Positions 44,266 through 55,320 of a stretch of 64,000 nt of DNA are shown here, piece by piece; the first letter of the stretch is position 1; every line of letters starts with the position of its first letter. The DNA comes from Shewanella insulae (GTDB lineage: Bacteria > Pseudomonadota > Gammaproteobacteria > Enterobacterales > Shewanellaceae): positions 123,455-187,454 of the forward strand of contig NZ_WRPA01000010.1 of NCBI RefSeq assembly GCF_009831655.1, read 5' to 3'. The translations under genes and the position numbers were made by a program. The notes beneath the pieces were generated by a model, which was not told the origin of the DNA, made no database searches, and worked only from the letters and a program-made list of their open reading frames with translations.

Positions 44266-45159
44266 ATGAGTGAGCACATAGGCCGCAAACTGGACTCAAA
44301 AGAGGGTTTTGACATCATCGAATGTGAGACATGTGGATTTACCCATATCTCACCGCTTCCCTCATTTGAAATACTGGACAAATTCTACAAGGAAGAATTC
44401 TACGTGACTGAAAAGCCTGAATTCTTCAAACAAAAACAAGAAGACGAGGCTTGGTTAAATTTACAGTATTCAGATAGATACGACACTTTCGAGCAATACT
44501 TACCGAATACTAGACGTACACTGTTAGACGTCGGCGCAGGGGCTGGCTATTTCCTAAAGCATGGTCAACAACGTGGCTGGAAGGTAAAAGGCATCGAACC
44601 CTCTCCTCATGCGGTAACCTATGCTCAACAGATGGGTGTCGACGAAATTGTAGGGTATCTCACCAGCGAAACCAGCAAAGCTCTCGGCAAATTCGATGTG
44701 ATCAACGCCAGTCTGGTGCTGGAGCATGTTCCCAACCCTATCGAATTAATTGAGCTCATGTATGACATGCTCAATGATGGCGGCATCTTATGCATTAGTA
44801 CGCCCAACGATTACAACCCATTTCAACAAACACTTACTGAGGTTGAAGACTACCAACCCTGGTGGGTATGTCCCAAGCACCATATCAACTACTTTTCCCC
44901 CGATAGCCTGCAACGACTACTCGAAAGGCAAGAGTTTACTGTAGTGCATAAGGAATCCAGCTTTCCGTTAGATATGTTTCTTCTTATGGGTGACAATTAT
45001 ATTGGTGACGGCAAACTAGGTCGCAACTGCCATCACAAACGCGTTCGATTCGAAAGTCAGCTTGCAAAAGCAGGTAAAAATGATCTTAAACGTGCCCTCT
45101 ATCAAGCCTTCGCCACACTTAATATTGGCCGAGAAATTTGCATATATGGGCGGAAGTAG
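44266..45159 (+). CDS. SAM-dependent methyltransferase (second in operon)
   Basis: The N-terminus keeps half of the zinc motif (CETC) with GFTHISPLP. The core is class I: LLDVGAGAGYFLKHGQQRGW, IEPSPHAVTYAQQ and SLVLEHVPNP. It has 297 residues and no C-terminal Methyltransf_14-like domain, so it is related to but shorter than the protein at 36947. It follows the third ATP-grasp gene by three bases. Methyl groups on flagellin glycans have been described in Shewanella (from memory). Confidence 0.82.
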   Translation: MSEHIGRKLDSKEGFDIIECETCGFTHISPLPSFEILDKFYKEEFYVTEKPEFFKQKQEDEAWLNLQYSDRYDTFEQYLPNTRRTLLDVGAGAGYFLKHGQQRGWKVKGIEPSPHAVTYAQQMGVDEIVGYLTSETSKALGKFDVINASLVLEHVPNPIELIELMYDMLNDGGILCISTPNDYNPFQQTLTEVEDYQPWWVCPKHHINYFSPDSLQRLLERQEFTVVHKESSFPLDMFLLMGDNYIGDGKLGRNCHHKRVRFESQLAKAGKNDLKRALYQAFATLNIGREICIYGRK

Positions 45160-45162
45160 ACC

Positions 45163-47103
45163 TTGACAGAGACATTATTGAAACAGAGCAGCACAATGCA
45201 GTCCCCCACTCATTTATACACAGTGTTTCACCTCAACCTGGCCTTTTCTTCTATCGATACCGCCAGCCATAGCGAGGTGGTCAGCTCCTGTTACTGGCCG
45301 CTGCTCGAGATTGTCGACGCAGGGATTTCTCTGGGTATCGAGATGACCGCCTATACGCTAGAGTCGATTCTGGCGGTCGATGAGGCATGGGTCGAAAGGT
45401 TTAAACAGCTGCTACATCAAGGCAAGTGCGAGTTAATCGCCAGTGGTGACAGCCAAATCATTGGCCCCCTGATCCCGGCAAGCGTGAATCAAGCCAATCT
45501 CAGACTGGGTCAGTCTACTTATCAGTCGATATTGGGTATCACTCCTAAGATAGCCTATCTCAACGAACAGGCGGTCTCGGCGGGACTATTGGATATCTAC
45601 ATAGATGCGGACTTTGATGCCGTCGTCGTTGAGTGGGATAACCCCTACTCTCATAACAGCGACTGGCACGCCGACCTACTACATAGGCCGCAAAGCTTAA
45701 AGAGTGCCAGCGGTCGCGAGATCAAGGCTATCTGGAACCACGCCATCGCCTTTCAAAAATTTCAGCGCTATGTCCACGGTGAATTGACCCTCGCCGACTA
45801 CGACCACTACCTTAAGAAAATTCTCCAACCAGACACCCTCGCCTTCCCCGTCTATGGCAGCGACGCCGAAGTCTTCGACTTCAGGCCTGGTCGCTACCAT
45901 ACCGAGGCTGAAAAAATAAGCGGCGAATGGCAAAGAATAAAGCAACTCTTTATCTATCTGGCGAGCCAGAAAGCCTACTGCTGGAAGACCCCTTCACAAA
46001 TACTATCTCTGTGGCAGAACGGCGAACCTCTGGCACTGACGAATGCCCAGCACCCAATCTCGGTGAAGAAACAGGCAAAATACAACATATGCCGTTGGGG
46101 CATCAGCGGTCGTAACGACCTGCTGCTCAACACCGAATGTCATCAGAAATTAGGACAATTGGAAACAAACCAAGGTGATGACAACCAATGGCGGAGCTTG
46201 TGTCGCCTCTGGGCAAGCGATCTAAGAACCCATCTGACTCAGCGTCGCTACAATGATTTGTCACTGCCTCCCGTCCCAAGTAGCGCGCCCGTCTTTGCCC
46301 CTTGGCAACCCCGAGAGGATATCGACATTCAGTACGATGATGAGCGCCGCTGGCTGCATGTCACGACACCATGGATCAAATTGACGCTTAATGGTCACCG
46401 GGGATTGGCCATCGACTCTCTGGCATTTTCCAGCCACGAATTTGTCCCTGTAATAGGGACGCTATCCCATGGTTACTTCGACCACATCAGCTATGGCGCC
46501 GATTTCTATAGTAATCATCTGCTACTCGAACGCTTTAGAGATCGCGACAGGGTGGCCGATCTTAACCGGGTGGAGTATCAGTTAGGTGAGCAAAACGGCT
46601 GTCTGGTTATCTTCTGCCGACAAACACTCAAGAGCGGTAGCATACTGAAATGGTATCGTCTCGATGGCGAAAGCCTTCACACAGGCGTTCATTTCGGCGA
46701 TACAAACAGGCCTGAGGCCTCGATACGCCTTGGCTACATGACCCTACTCGATTGTGAACAGCGCGCCTGGTACCAGACCCATCTCGGCGGCAAGAGTGCG
46801 GAGTTTTTCCAACTTAACCAAGATATAGATCAGGGTGCTCCTATTTCCTCTATCGTCTCCAGTAGCAGCGCCCTGGGAGCCACCAATGGGATGCTCCGCT
46901 TTGGTAATCAAAATCAAGGAATACAAGTCTGCTGGGATCCAGCCCACTGCGCAGCCTTGCCCATGATCTCTTCGAAACAGATAGATGCTCAGTATTTAAA
47001 CCGCCTCTGGTTCTCACTCGCCGAGGCCGATGAAACCCTTAAATCGGACGGAAAGCTGCTCGATTTCACGCTTTGCATCACTCCTACCAAGGAGCCTAAA
47101 TAG
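45163..47103 (+). CDS. GH57-like glycoside hydrolase or transferase
   Basis: The N-terminal half (about 20-330) looks like a family 57 barrel: YTVFHLNLAFSSI, GIEMTAYTLESI, GKCELIASGDSQIIGPLIP and AYLNEQAVSAGLLD. The C-terminal half (about 400-640) is beta-rich, as in GH57 accessory domains. The length is 646 residues. I show the open frame from TTG 45163, which has GGCGGAAG upstream; ATG 45196 (MQSPTHLYTVF) is a real alternative. There is no signal peptide, so it acts in the cytoplasm, on a precursor or as a transferase. The family call is by eye. Confidence 0.65.
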   Translation: MTETLLKQSSTMQSPTHLYTVFHLNLAFSSIDTASHSEVVSSCYWPLLEIVDAGISLGIEMTAYTLESILAVDEAWVERFKQLLHQGKCELIASGDSQIIGPLIPASVNQANLRLGQSTYQSILGITPKIAYLNEQAVSAGLLDIYIDADFDAVVVEWDNPYSHNSDWHADLLHRPQSLKSASGREIKAIWNHAIAFQKFQRYVHGELTLADYDHYLKKILQPDTLAFPVYGSDAEVFDFRPGRYHTEAEKISGEWQRIKQLFIYLASQKAYCWKTPSQILSLWQNGEPLALTNAQHPISVKKQAKYNICRWGISGRNDLLLNTECHQKLGQLETNQGDDNQWRSLCRLWASDLRTHLTQRRYNDLSLPPVPSSAPVFAPWQPREDIDIQYDDERRWLHVTTPWIKLTLNGHRGLAIDSLAFSSHEFVPVIGTLSHGYFDHISYGADFYSNHLLLERFRDRDRVADLNRVEYQLGEQNGCLVIFCRQTLKSGSILKWYRLDGESLHTGVHFGDTNRPEASIRLGYMTLLDCEQRAWYQTHLGGKSAEFFQLNQDIDQGAPISSIVSSSSALGATNGMLRFGNQNQGIQVCWDPAHCAALPMISSKQIDAQYLNRLWFSLAEADETLKSDGKLLDFTLCITPTKEPK

Positions 47104-48806
47104 TGACTAAGACTCTTGCCCTTGTCGGTGCCCGGCTCAATTCGAGTCGTCTCGCAGGAAAGCATCTGCTGCCGTTAGCTGGCGAACCTATGATTGCCCA
47201 CATCTGGCGTCGTCTGGAGCAATGCAAAGAAGTAGATTGCAGCGAACTGGCCACAACGGCCGACAGTTTCAACCAACCTCTCGTCGATTGGGCAAACGAA
47301 CAGCAGATCATTTGCCACCCCTTTGAAGGAGACGTCAACGACCTGATGGCGAGGCTGGATAAGATCATCCAGAGGCAAGACCCAGATTATATTCTCTACG
47401 TCTGTGGTGATTGCCCGCTGATCGATCCAGAATTTATCGATCATGGACTGAAAGCGCTAAAGCGTTCAGGCAAAGATGCCATCATGCTAGAGGAAAACAT
47501 AAAAACCCTACACGAAGGGCTCTCTTTTTATAGCCGCAATGGTTGGAAAAAGTTGCTGGCGGCAAGCCAATGCACCATGTCTAGAGAGCATGTAGGTTAC
47601 GCCGATAAACTAACACCAGTACTCGACAGAGTCGCCATCTGTGATAGCGGTGATTATGGCCAAATATCACACAGAATCTCGGTAGATACTCAGGCTGATT
47701 ATCGTTTCATGGCCGAGACGTACCGGCGTTGGTATACGAATCATGAGTCCGATTCCATCGTCAGCCTAGCCTGGGTACACCAACAACTCTTGCAAGACCC
47801 TCAGCTGGCCAGTATCAACGCCCATGTCACCCAAAAGGCCGCAGATAAACAATATGCTAAAGCCAGCCTTTATTGCCATCTGGGCGCAGATATTGGGTTA
47901 GGTCATTTTAGGCGTATAGAGCTCATCGCCGATGCGTTGCAAGAGTATTTAGGCATAGGCTCCACCATACACGTCTTATACGATGGTGAACCGTTATCTA
48001 GCTGTTCAGCCAAGATCCATTGGTATCAAACCGAGAAATCTCTGTTAAATGCCATGAGTGAGGATAAGAATCCGCTACTGCTCCTCGATTTTCACCCAGA
48101 GTTCATAGCACCGACTTCGCTCACTCAGGCCTTAAAAGCCCCTAAACAGCACGGTGCTAAGCTTGTTGGCATAGATAAGCTATCTCCCTTGATTGAAACT
48201 CTCGACAGGTTATTCATTCCGAGTTTTTATACGGCTTTAACAGATAACAAAGTCTCCTATGGCTGGCAAAACTACCTGTTTAGAGCCAGGCCAAACAACA
48301 CGAAGCAACGGCAGGTTTTAGTGTTAACCGGAGGAAGCGACGCACTGGGCTATGGCGCACAGTTACCCGCCATGTTAACAGAGCTAGATTTGGACTGGCC
48401 GATAACCTGGATACAGGGCCCTTTGGCCCCCACGCCCGATATCCCGCAACATAGCAATATTAAGCTGGTACAGGATCCCAAAAACTTAGATGAGTTGATT
48501 GCCGGCGCCGAGGTGATCTTAACCTGCTATGGCCTGTCACTGTTTGAAGCTATCTACTCAGGCGCCGCGACCCTACTACTGCCACCGAAACACTTAGTTG
48601 ACTTAGACGAGCTACAGCGACTCAGAGCAGAAAACTGCTGTATCGTCAGCGAGTCACTTGAGCATGCCTGCGCAATGCTCACAGACTTGGTCGCACATGA
48701 GTCGTTGAGAGAGGCGCTACAAACCCAAAGCAAGCATGTCTTTGCGGATCATAGGGGAATAAAACAGCTAGTGGAAGAGATCAAGACGCTAATGGCTAAT
48801 GACTAA
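47103..48806 (+). CDS. Fused cytidylyltransferase and PseG-like nucleotide-sugar hydrolase
   Basis: This is a two-domain protein, 567 residues from GTG 47103, which overlaps the previous stop. Residues 1-235 are a SpsF/NeuA-like nucleotidyltransferase (LVGARLNSSRLAGKHLLPL; YVCGDCPLIDPEF) that would make a CMP-sugar. Residues 250-565 are PseG-like with HLGADIGLGHFRRIELIADAL, VLTGGSDALGYG and LFEAIYSGAATLLLPP, a fold that removes UDP from UDP-dideoxydiaminohexose. The textbook pathway has PseF and PseG as separate proteins. Fusing the UDP-removing and CMP-adding steps links an early and a late step. Confidence 0.8.
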   Translation: MTKTLALVGARLNSSRLAGKHLLPLAGEPMIAHIWRRLEQCKEVDCSELATTADSFNQPLVDWANEQQIICHPFEGDVNDLMARLDKIIQRQDPDYILYVCGDCPLIDPEFIDHGLKALKRSGKDAIMLEENIKTLHEGLSFYSRNGWKKLLAASQCTMSREHVGYADKLTPVLDRVAICDSGDYGQISHRISVDTQADYRFMAETYRRWYTNHESDSIVSLAWVHQQLLQDPQLASINAHVTQKAADKQYAKASLYCHLGADIGLGHFRRIELIADALQEYLGIGSTIHVLYDGEPLSSCSAKIHWYQTEKSLLNAMSEDKNPLLLLDFHPEFIAPTSLTQALKAPKQHGAKLVGIDKLSPLIETLDRLFIPSFYTALTDNKVSYGWQNYLFRARPNNTKQRQVLVLTGGSDALGYGAQLPAMLTELDLDWPITWIQGPLAPTPDIPQHSNIKLVQDPKNLDELIAGAEVILTCYGLSLFEAIYSGAATLLLPPKHLVDLDELQRLRAENCCIVSESLEHACAMLTDLVAHESLREALQTQSKHVFADHRGIKQLVEEIKTLMAND

Positions 48807-48914
48807 TTATTAACGACGAGGAACGGCACGATTCGGCGTGAGAGCGAGACTAATTCAGGGAAAATCGTTTTTCGAATAACCTTTTCACATAACCTAAGTG
48901 ATGGCCTGGCAAAT

Positions 48915-51055
<2,141 letters not shown>

Positions 51056-51524
51056 TTACGCTCCATATTCACATTAAAAGCAGCATCACAAAAATAAACT
51101 CTTATTTAAGCACGCCGTTGGTTACGAGCCTGCGACTAATTTCAATAGCCAATCATGTAAGGCAAATTTCATACCATACCTTTCAGAACTCAGACATCCA
51201 ACAGACAATGCCCCTAAAAAGGCCAGCCCCGATCAATATGTAATAAACATCTTTAATCTTAGTAACTTAATATCTAATGTCTAACCTTATTTTTCAACAA
51301 GTCCCTAAGTGGTCTCATTTTGGCTAGATTTTAATCCTCTTCTACCTCAAACACTTACTACAAGCTAGCTGGCATAAAATTCGCATCCATATCGAGTTAA
51401 TCCCAGATTAACATCGCGCTTGTGCCGTATTTGAGTCAGACTCTAAACCATGCAGTGATTTAAATGGGCAAAAAGTCGGCCAGAGTGTCAATAAATTGTC
51501 TAAAAACATCAAATTGAGGGTACA
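51056..51524. other. Intergenic region between pseB and the second Maf gene
   Basis: This AT-rich 469-bp divergent spacer must hold promoters for both sides. One sigma-54-like match toward the plus strand lies at 51370-51384. There is a small GAGTC-A-GACTC palindrome near 51434. I see no gene. Confidence 0.6.
51370..51384 (+). promoter_or_regulatory. Weak sigma-54-like element before the second Maf gene
   Basis: TGGCATAAAATTCGC has GG and GC at the right spacing with one mismatch in the -12 block. It lies about 140 bp before the ATG at 51525, rather far. Confidence 0.4.
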
Positions 51525-54008
51525 ATGCAGAACAATCAATCTGAAATTACCAATACCTTTGCCGTCAGCCAGTTTGGTGAATGTTACCTGCCAAGCGTCA
51601 ACCGCAACACCTTCGAAAAAGTCGATTCGACGACCCTCTTCGACAATAAACTCAAAAAAGCGTTATCAACCCCTGATACGCTGCATATCATTACTGGCTT
51701 AGACTCTGGCCTGTTGGCAAACTATGTGATGGAGCACCCCGTCCCCTCGGGTAGCAAATATATCTTCGTCGAACTCGACGAGATCTTATCTCTACTCTCT
51801 ATCGAGATCCCCGCCCCCCTATCCGATGCCATACAAGTGGTCTCCATCGATGAGTTCTCGACCTTAATTCAATCCTATGAGAACAATCTATTCATAGTAA
51901 AGCAGCAATTTAAATTACATAGATCCGTTGCGGCTGACGGGAACTATCTCGATAGCTATAGCTGGCTGCACACTCAAATAGACAACGCCGTCAGACAGGC
52001 TTATTTCGAGAATAGCATAGGCTTTACCCAAAAAATCTTCGTCAAGACGCAACTTAAAAATGTCACGGAAACTCTCAGACCTGCCTCCATCTTAAGAGAC
52101 CAATTCAGAGGCAAGACCTGCATCATCTTGGGCGGTGGCCCTTCGCTGGATAACCATGCCCAATGGATAAAGGCAAATAGCGATAACCTGGTCATCATCG
52201 CCGCGTCTCGTATCATAGGTAAACTCAACCGACTGGCCATCAAGCCCAACATTGTCGTCTCGGTCGACCCTCAGTCCGTGAGCTTCGATGTCAACAAGGA
52301 TATGATGTCACTTCCCCATGACACCCTGCTCGTCTGTTCTTACCATGTGACGCCGCAGATCTTGGGTCAGTGGCGTGGCGCTTGCCTATACACAGGGCCG
52401 CGCTATCCCTGGAATGATTTTGCCAAAGACAAGAATATTCAATCCATAGGCCCAACCGTGATCAATAGCGCCATGGAAATTGCACGGGAGATGGGATTTA
52501 GCCAGATATTGCTCAGCGGCGTCGACTTCTGTCATTCCCAAAGTGGTGCCAGCCATACCTCCGGCACCTATGCCGCCAGCCTTGGGCCGAACCTAGGCGC
52601 CATCATGGAATGGGTTGAAACCTATTCGGGAGAGATGGCCGAGACCCCAATGCAGTTATTGCAGGCTATCGGTGCAACCGAGGATCTTATCGCCTCTCAC
52701 ACCCAGCATGCTCACTATATCAACCTATCCGCCGACGCAGCCAAGGTTAAAGGTATCGAACATCACCCGGCAGATACTATCGTCCTAACACAGATAGATG
52801 CCGTCCAACGACATCTATTAGTACCAGAGGTACACCTTGCAAGCGACACCGAGTGGATGGCGCATTTCACTCGCACTCTCAAGGAGTTGACCACTGCTCG
52901 ACAGGCTTTAATACAACTCAATCGCAAGAATAATGACGCGCTCGCCATCATTAGTAAACTGGAGAAAGAAAGAACAAATGATCGCATCGCGCAGCTCGCT
53001 AACAAGCTGGAAAACATCGAGCAGAGCATCAATAAAGAACACAAGGTGCTAGCAAGCCTGATTAAATTCTATGGTTACTACGAATTCAGTCATTTCTTAT
53101 CTACCCAACAATCCGATGACTGGTCCCAAGAAGAGATCAATAAACGCACGCGCATCTACTACGGCGCCTTCAAAGAGATGAGCGAACAGCTGCTGGAGCA
53201 GGTTCAGTCGGCAATTGAGAGAACAGAGTCTCGCCTAGCCGAATATCAAGAGAAAGTAGACATAGAGGCACTGTGCAAAAGATGGTCTCAGGATAAGCAG
53301 TGGGGCCGCGCGTTACTTTGGCAGGAGCGGCATCCGCAGCAGTATCAACAGCTGTCAGCCGCAGAGCGAGAGATACTTACCGAGTGCCAGAAGACCTTTG
53401 ATGCCTTGTTTGTCGTCAAGGAATATATCAATCATTCGACTGAGCGTACCGCACCGCTCATGGATAACGCCTTTAAGAAACTACAGGTACTCTGGCAGCA
53501 GAAACACCTGCTGGGCATCACTAAGATGGTTCAATATACGGCGCCTTATATTGATGAAGATCCCGAGATTGCACGCTTATACAACCTGGCTCTCAGCTAT
53601 CGTTACCTGCTGGAGAATCAATTGCAGGCCTCACTCGATGCCGTGCTCGAGACGCCTCCGGCCGACCGCCAAGAGGAGGAGCTAAAACAGATAATTCAGC
53701 TTTCTCTGCAGCTCAACCAACTCCCTCTGGCACTCGAGCATTACGCCAAGATAGTTGAGTACAGCGACGAGTATCTGCCGCAATATGCCCATGCGTTAAA
53801 CTTGAGCGGCGATCCGCAAGCCGCGCTGGGCGTCTATCTCGATTATCTGGACAAGTATCCCCAGGACATTCCCGTGATGCTGAAGCTAGGGATCTTTCTG
53901 GCACAGGCGGGTCAGATTGAAGGCGCCATCTCCTGTTTCGAAAACGTCCTCCTGCTGGATGAGCATAATCAGGCGGCGCTCAACTACCTAGGGCAGCTCA
54001 AGCCCTAA
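51525..54008 (+). CDS. Maf-type (DUF115) flagellin glycosyltransferase, long form
   Basis: The N-terminal 190 residues are variable. The MAF domain shows CIILGGGPSLDNHAQWIK near residue 200, LVIIAASRIIGKLNRLAIKP, VSVDPQ and ILLSGVDFCHS. A long coiled coil follows at about 440-520. From about 690 to the end tetratricopeptide repeats are likely (YAHALNLSGDPQAALGVYLDY; GIFLAQAGQIEGAISCFENVL). The 827-residue length suits large polar-flagellum Maf proteins. It probably transfers the main nonulosonate to flagellin at the export apparatus, with the repeats binding flagellin or FliS. Confidence 0.85.
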   Translation: MQNNQSEITNTFAVSQFGECYLPSVNRNTFEKVDSTTLFDNKLKKALSTPDTLHIITGLDSGLLANYVMEHPVPSGSKYIFVELDEILSLLSIEIPAPLSDAIQVVSIDEFSTLIQSYENNLFIVKQQFKLHRSVAADGNYLDSYSWLHTQIDNAVRQAYFENSIGFTQKIFVKTQLKNVTETLRPASILRDQFRGKTCIILGGGPSLDNHAQWIKANSDNLVIIAASRIIGKLNRLAIKPNIVVSVDPQSVSFDVNKDMMSLPHDTLLVCSYHVTPQILGQWRGACLYTGPRYPWNDFAKDKNIQSIGPTVINSAMEIAREMGFSQILLSGVDFCHSQSGASHTSGTYAASLGPNLGAIMEWVETYSGEMAETPMQLLQAIGATEDLIASHTQHAHYINLSADAAKVKGIEHHPADTIVLTQIDAVQRHLLVPEVHLASDTEWMAHFTRTLKELTTARQALIQLNRKNNDALAIISKLEKERTNDRIAQLANKLENIEQSINKEHKVLASLIKFYGYYEFSHFLSTQQSDDWSQEEINKRTRIYYGAFKEMSEQLLEQVQSAIERTESRLAEYQEKVDIEALCKRWSQDKQWGRALLWQERHPQQYQQLSAAEREILTECQKTFDALFVVKEYINHSTERTAPLMDNAFKKLQVLWQQKHLLGITKMVQYTAPYIDEDPEIARLYNLALSYRYLLENQLQASLDAVLETPPADRQEEELKQIIQLSLQLNQLPLALEHYAKIVEYSDEYLPQYAHALNLSGDPQAALGVYLDYLDKYPQDIPVMLKLGIFLAQAGQIEGAISCFENVLLLDEHNQAALNYLGQLKP

Positions 54009-54015
54009 TCATTTT

Positions 54016-54048
54016 CGGCGCCAAGGGCAAAATTATCCTGCGGCGCCG
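54016..54048 (+). terminator. Likely terminator after the second Maf gene
   Basis: CGGCGCC (54016-54022) pairs with GGCGCCG (54042-54048) over a 19-base loop, and TTTCCCTT follows. The long loop lowers confidence. Confidence 0.45.
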
Positions 54049-54072
54049 TTTCCCTTGTCCTGTGGCAAACCG

Positions 54073-54078
54073 TATAAT
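54073..54078 (+). promoter_or_regulatory. -10 box before the DUF2947-like gene
   Basis: TATAAT lies 39 bp upstream of the GTG at 54117. A matching -35 at the right distance is poor. Confidence 0.4.
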
Positions 54079-54116
54079 GCCCGGTGTTAACAACTTACTG
54101 CCGATAGCGAGGTCCT

Positions 54117-54596
54117 GTGGCGCACACCTATATCCCACTCGAACAATACAAACGCAAATGGATCTTTAACCATAAAGATCTCCCCGTCACAGATGAAGAC
54201 AAGGCCTGTATCAAGCCGCTGGATCAGAAATCATCCATGACGATTTGGAATCAGTGGGTGAGCAATAAGAGCAGTCGCAGCGAGCAGTTTGCCAAGGGAG
54301 ACTGGGCCGCTAAGGGCGACGCCTGGCAAGAAACCGATCATTGGCAGAGCGCCTGGGACAGCGACTCACCCGCCCTGCCCGAGCTGTTTCAGGGCCATTT
54401 CGACTGGCAAGACGAGACGCTGGTCTATTTCTGCTACGACAAATATCAAATCATCGAGACCCGCTGGGACGTCTTTGTGCGCAACTGGAAATGTTTTCTC
54501 TTCTTCGATGATGGTCCACTGCTGATCGCCCCCAAGAAGAAACAGGCCGCCTTCTTCCACCAAAGTGGTCAATATCAGCTGGGTAAACGCGGCTAA
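54117..54596 (+). CDS. DUF2947-like conserved protein
   Basis: This 159-residue cytoplasmic protein starts at GTG 54117 with GAGG upstream. It is rich in Trp (KWIFNHKDLP, IWNQWVSNKSS, WQETDHWQSAW) and ends in FFDDGPLLIAPKKKQAAFF. It resembles a small conserved family seen in Shewanella and Vibrio that I associate with DUF2947. Its function is not known. Nothing ties it to flagella. Confidence 0.65.
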   Translation: MAHTYIPLEQYKRKWIFNHKDLPVTDEDKACIKPLDQKSSMTIWNQWVSNKSSRSEQFAKGDWAAKGDAWQETDHWQSAWDSDSPALPELFQGHFDWQDETLVYFCYDKYQIIETRWDVFVRNWKCFLFFDDGPLLIAPKKKQAAFFHQSGQYQLGKRG

Positions 54597-54628
54597 CCGT
54601 TACTATCACAATATTTATAAGAGGTTAT

Positions 54629-55189
54629 ATGAAGTCCCTCCTACGCCAACTGCTCCTGATGACAGCCGTGGTCAGTACTCCACTAGCCGCCGACACACTG
54701 GCCGACATACCACTCGCCGACGAGATCACCCTAAGCGAACAAGCCTTGCAGCTTAACGGCGCCGGCATTCGCAGCAAATTCTTTATGGATCTCTATGTGG
54801 GCAGCCTATATACCCAAAGTCCGAGCCAAACGCTCGACAGCGTCCTCAACGCACCTAGGGTAGCGATTCGCTTAAATATCGTCTCAGGCATGATCACCTC
54901 AGAGAAGATGCAAGATGCGATCATCGACGGCTTCGACGATGCCACAGACGGCCAGTCTCAAACCATTCAACCCCAGATAGATGCCTTCATGGCCCTCTTC
55001 TCGGCGCCGATTGCCCAGGGGGATCAATTTACCCTGGAGGCGATAAAAGATCTCGGCGTCACCGCCTATAAGAATGGCGAAAAACAGGCAACGGTCGAGG
55101 ACGAGGCCTTTCGCAAGGCGCTGCTGAAGATCTGGCTGGGCGATAAGCCGGCGCAGAAGAGCCTCAAGCGGGCAATGCTAGGCAAATAA
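54629..55189 (+). CDS. Chalcone-isomerase-like exported protein
   Basis: It has 186 residues with an N-terminal signal peptide (MKSLLRQLLLMTAVVSTPLAA). The fold markers of bacterial chalcone-isomerase-like proteins are there: LNGAGIRSKFFMDLYVGSLY near residue 45 and AIRLNIVSGMITSEKM later. It is periplasmic; plant-type activity is not expected and no role is established. It lies 32 bp after the DUF2947-like gene and is probably co-transcribed. Confidence 0.8.
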   Translation: MKSLLRQLLLMTAVVSTPLAADTLADIPLADEITLSEQALQLNGAGIRSKFFMDLYVGSLYTQSPSQTLDSVLNAPRVAIRLNIVSGMITSEKMQDAIIDGFDDATDGQSQTIQPQIDAFMALFSAPIAQGDQFTLEAIKDLGVTAYKNGEKQATVEDEAFRKALLKIWLGDKPAQKSLKRAMLGK

Positions 55190-55239
55190 GCAATAGTCGA
55201 AGCTACCCGATAGCTAACTGAAAGCTAAATAAAAATCAT

Positions 55240-55273
55240 AAAAATGGCCTGACAGTATGTTCAGGCCATTTTT
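55240..55273 (+). terminator. Bidirectional terminator between convergent genes
   Basis: AAAAATGGCCTGA and TCAGGCCATTTTT form a 13-bp stem around a loop of about eight bases, with A- and T-runs on both sides. It serves the chalcone-isomerase-like gene and the outer membrane protein gene. Confidence 0.88.
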
Positions 55274-55320
55274 GTATTCATCCTTTTCCTATTCATCGCA
55301 TTTTCTTATTTATCAGCGCT

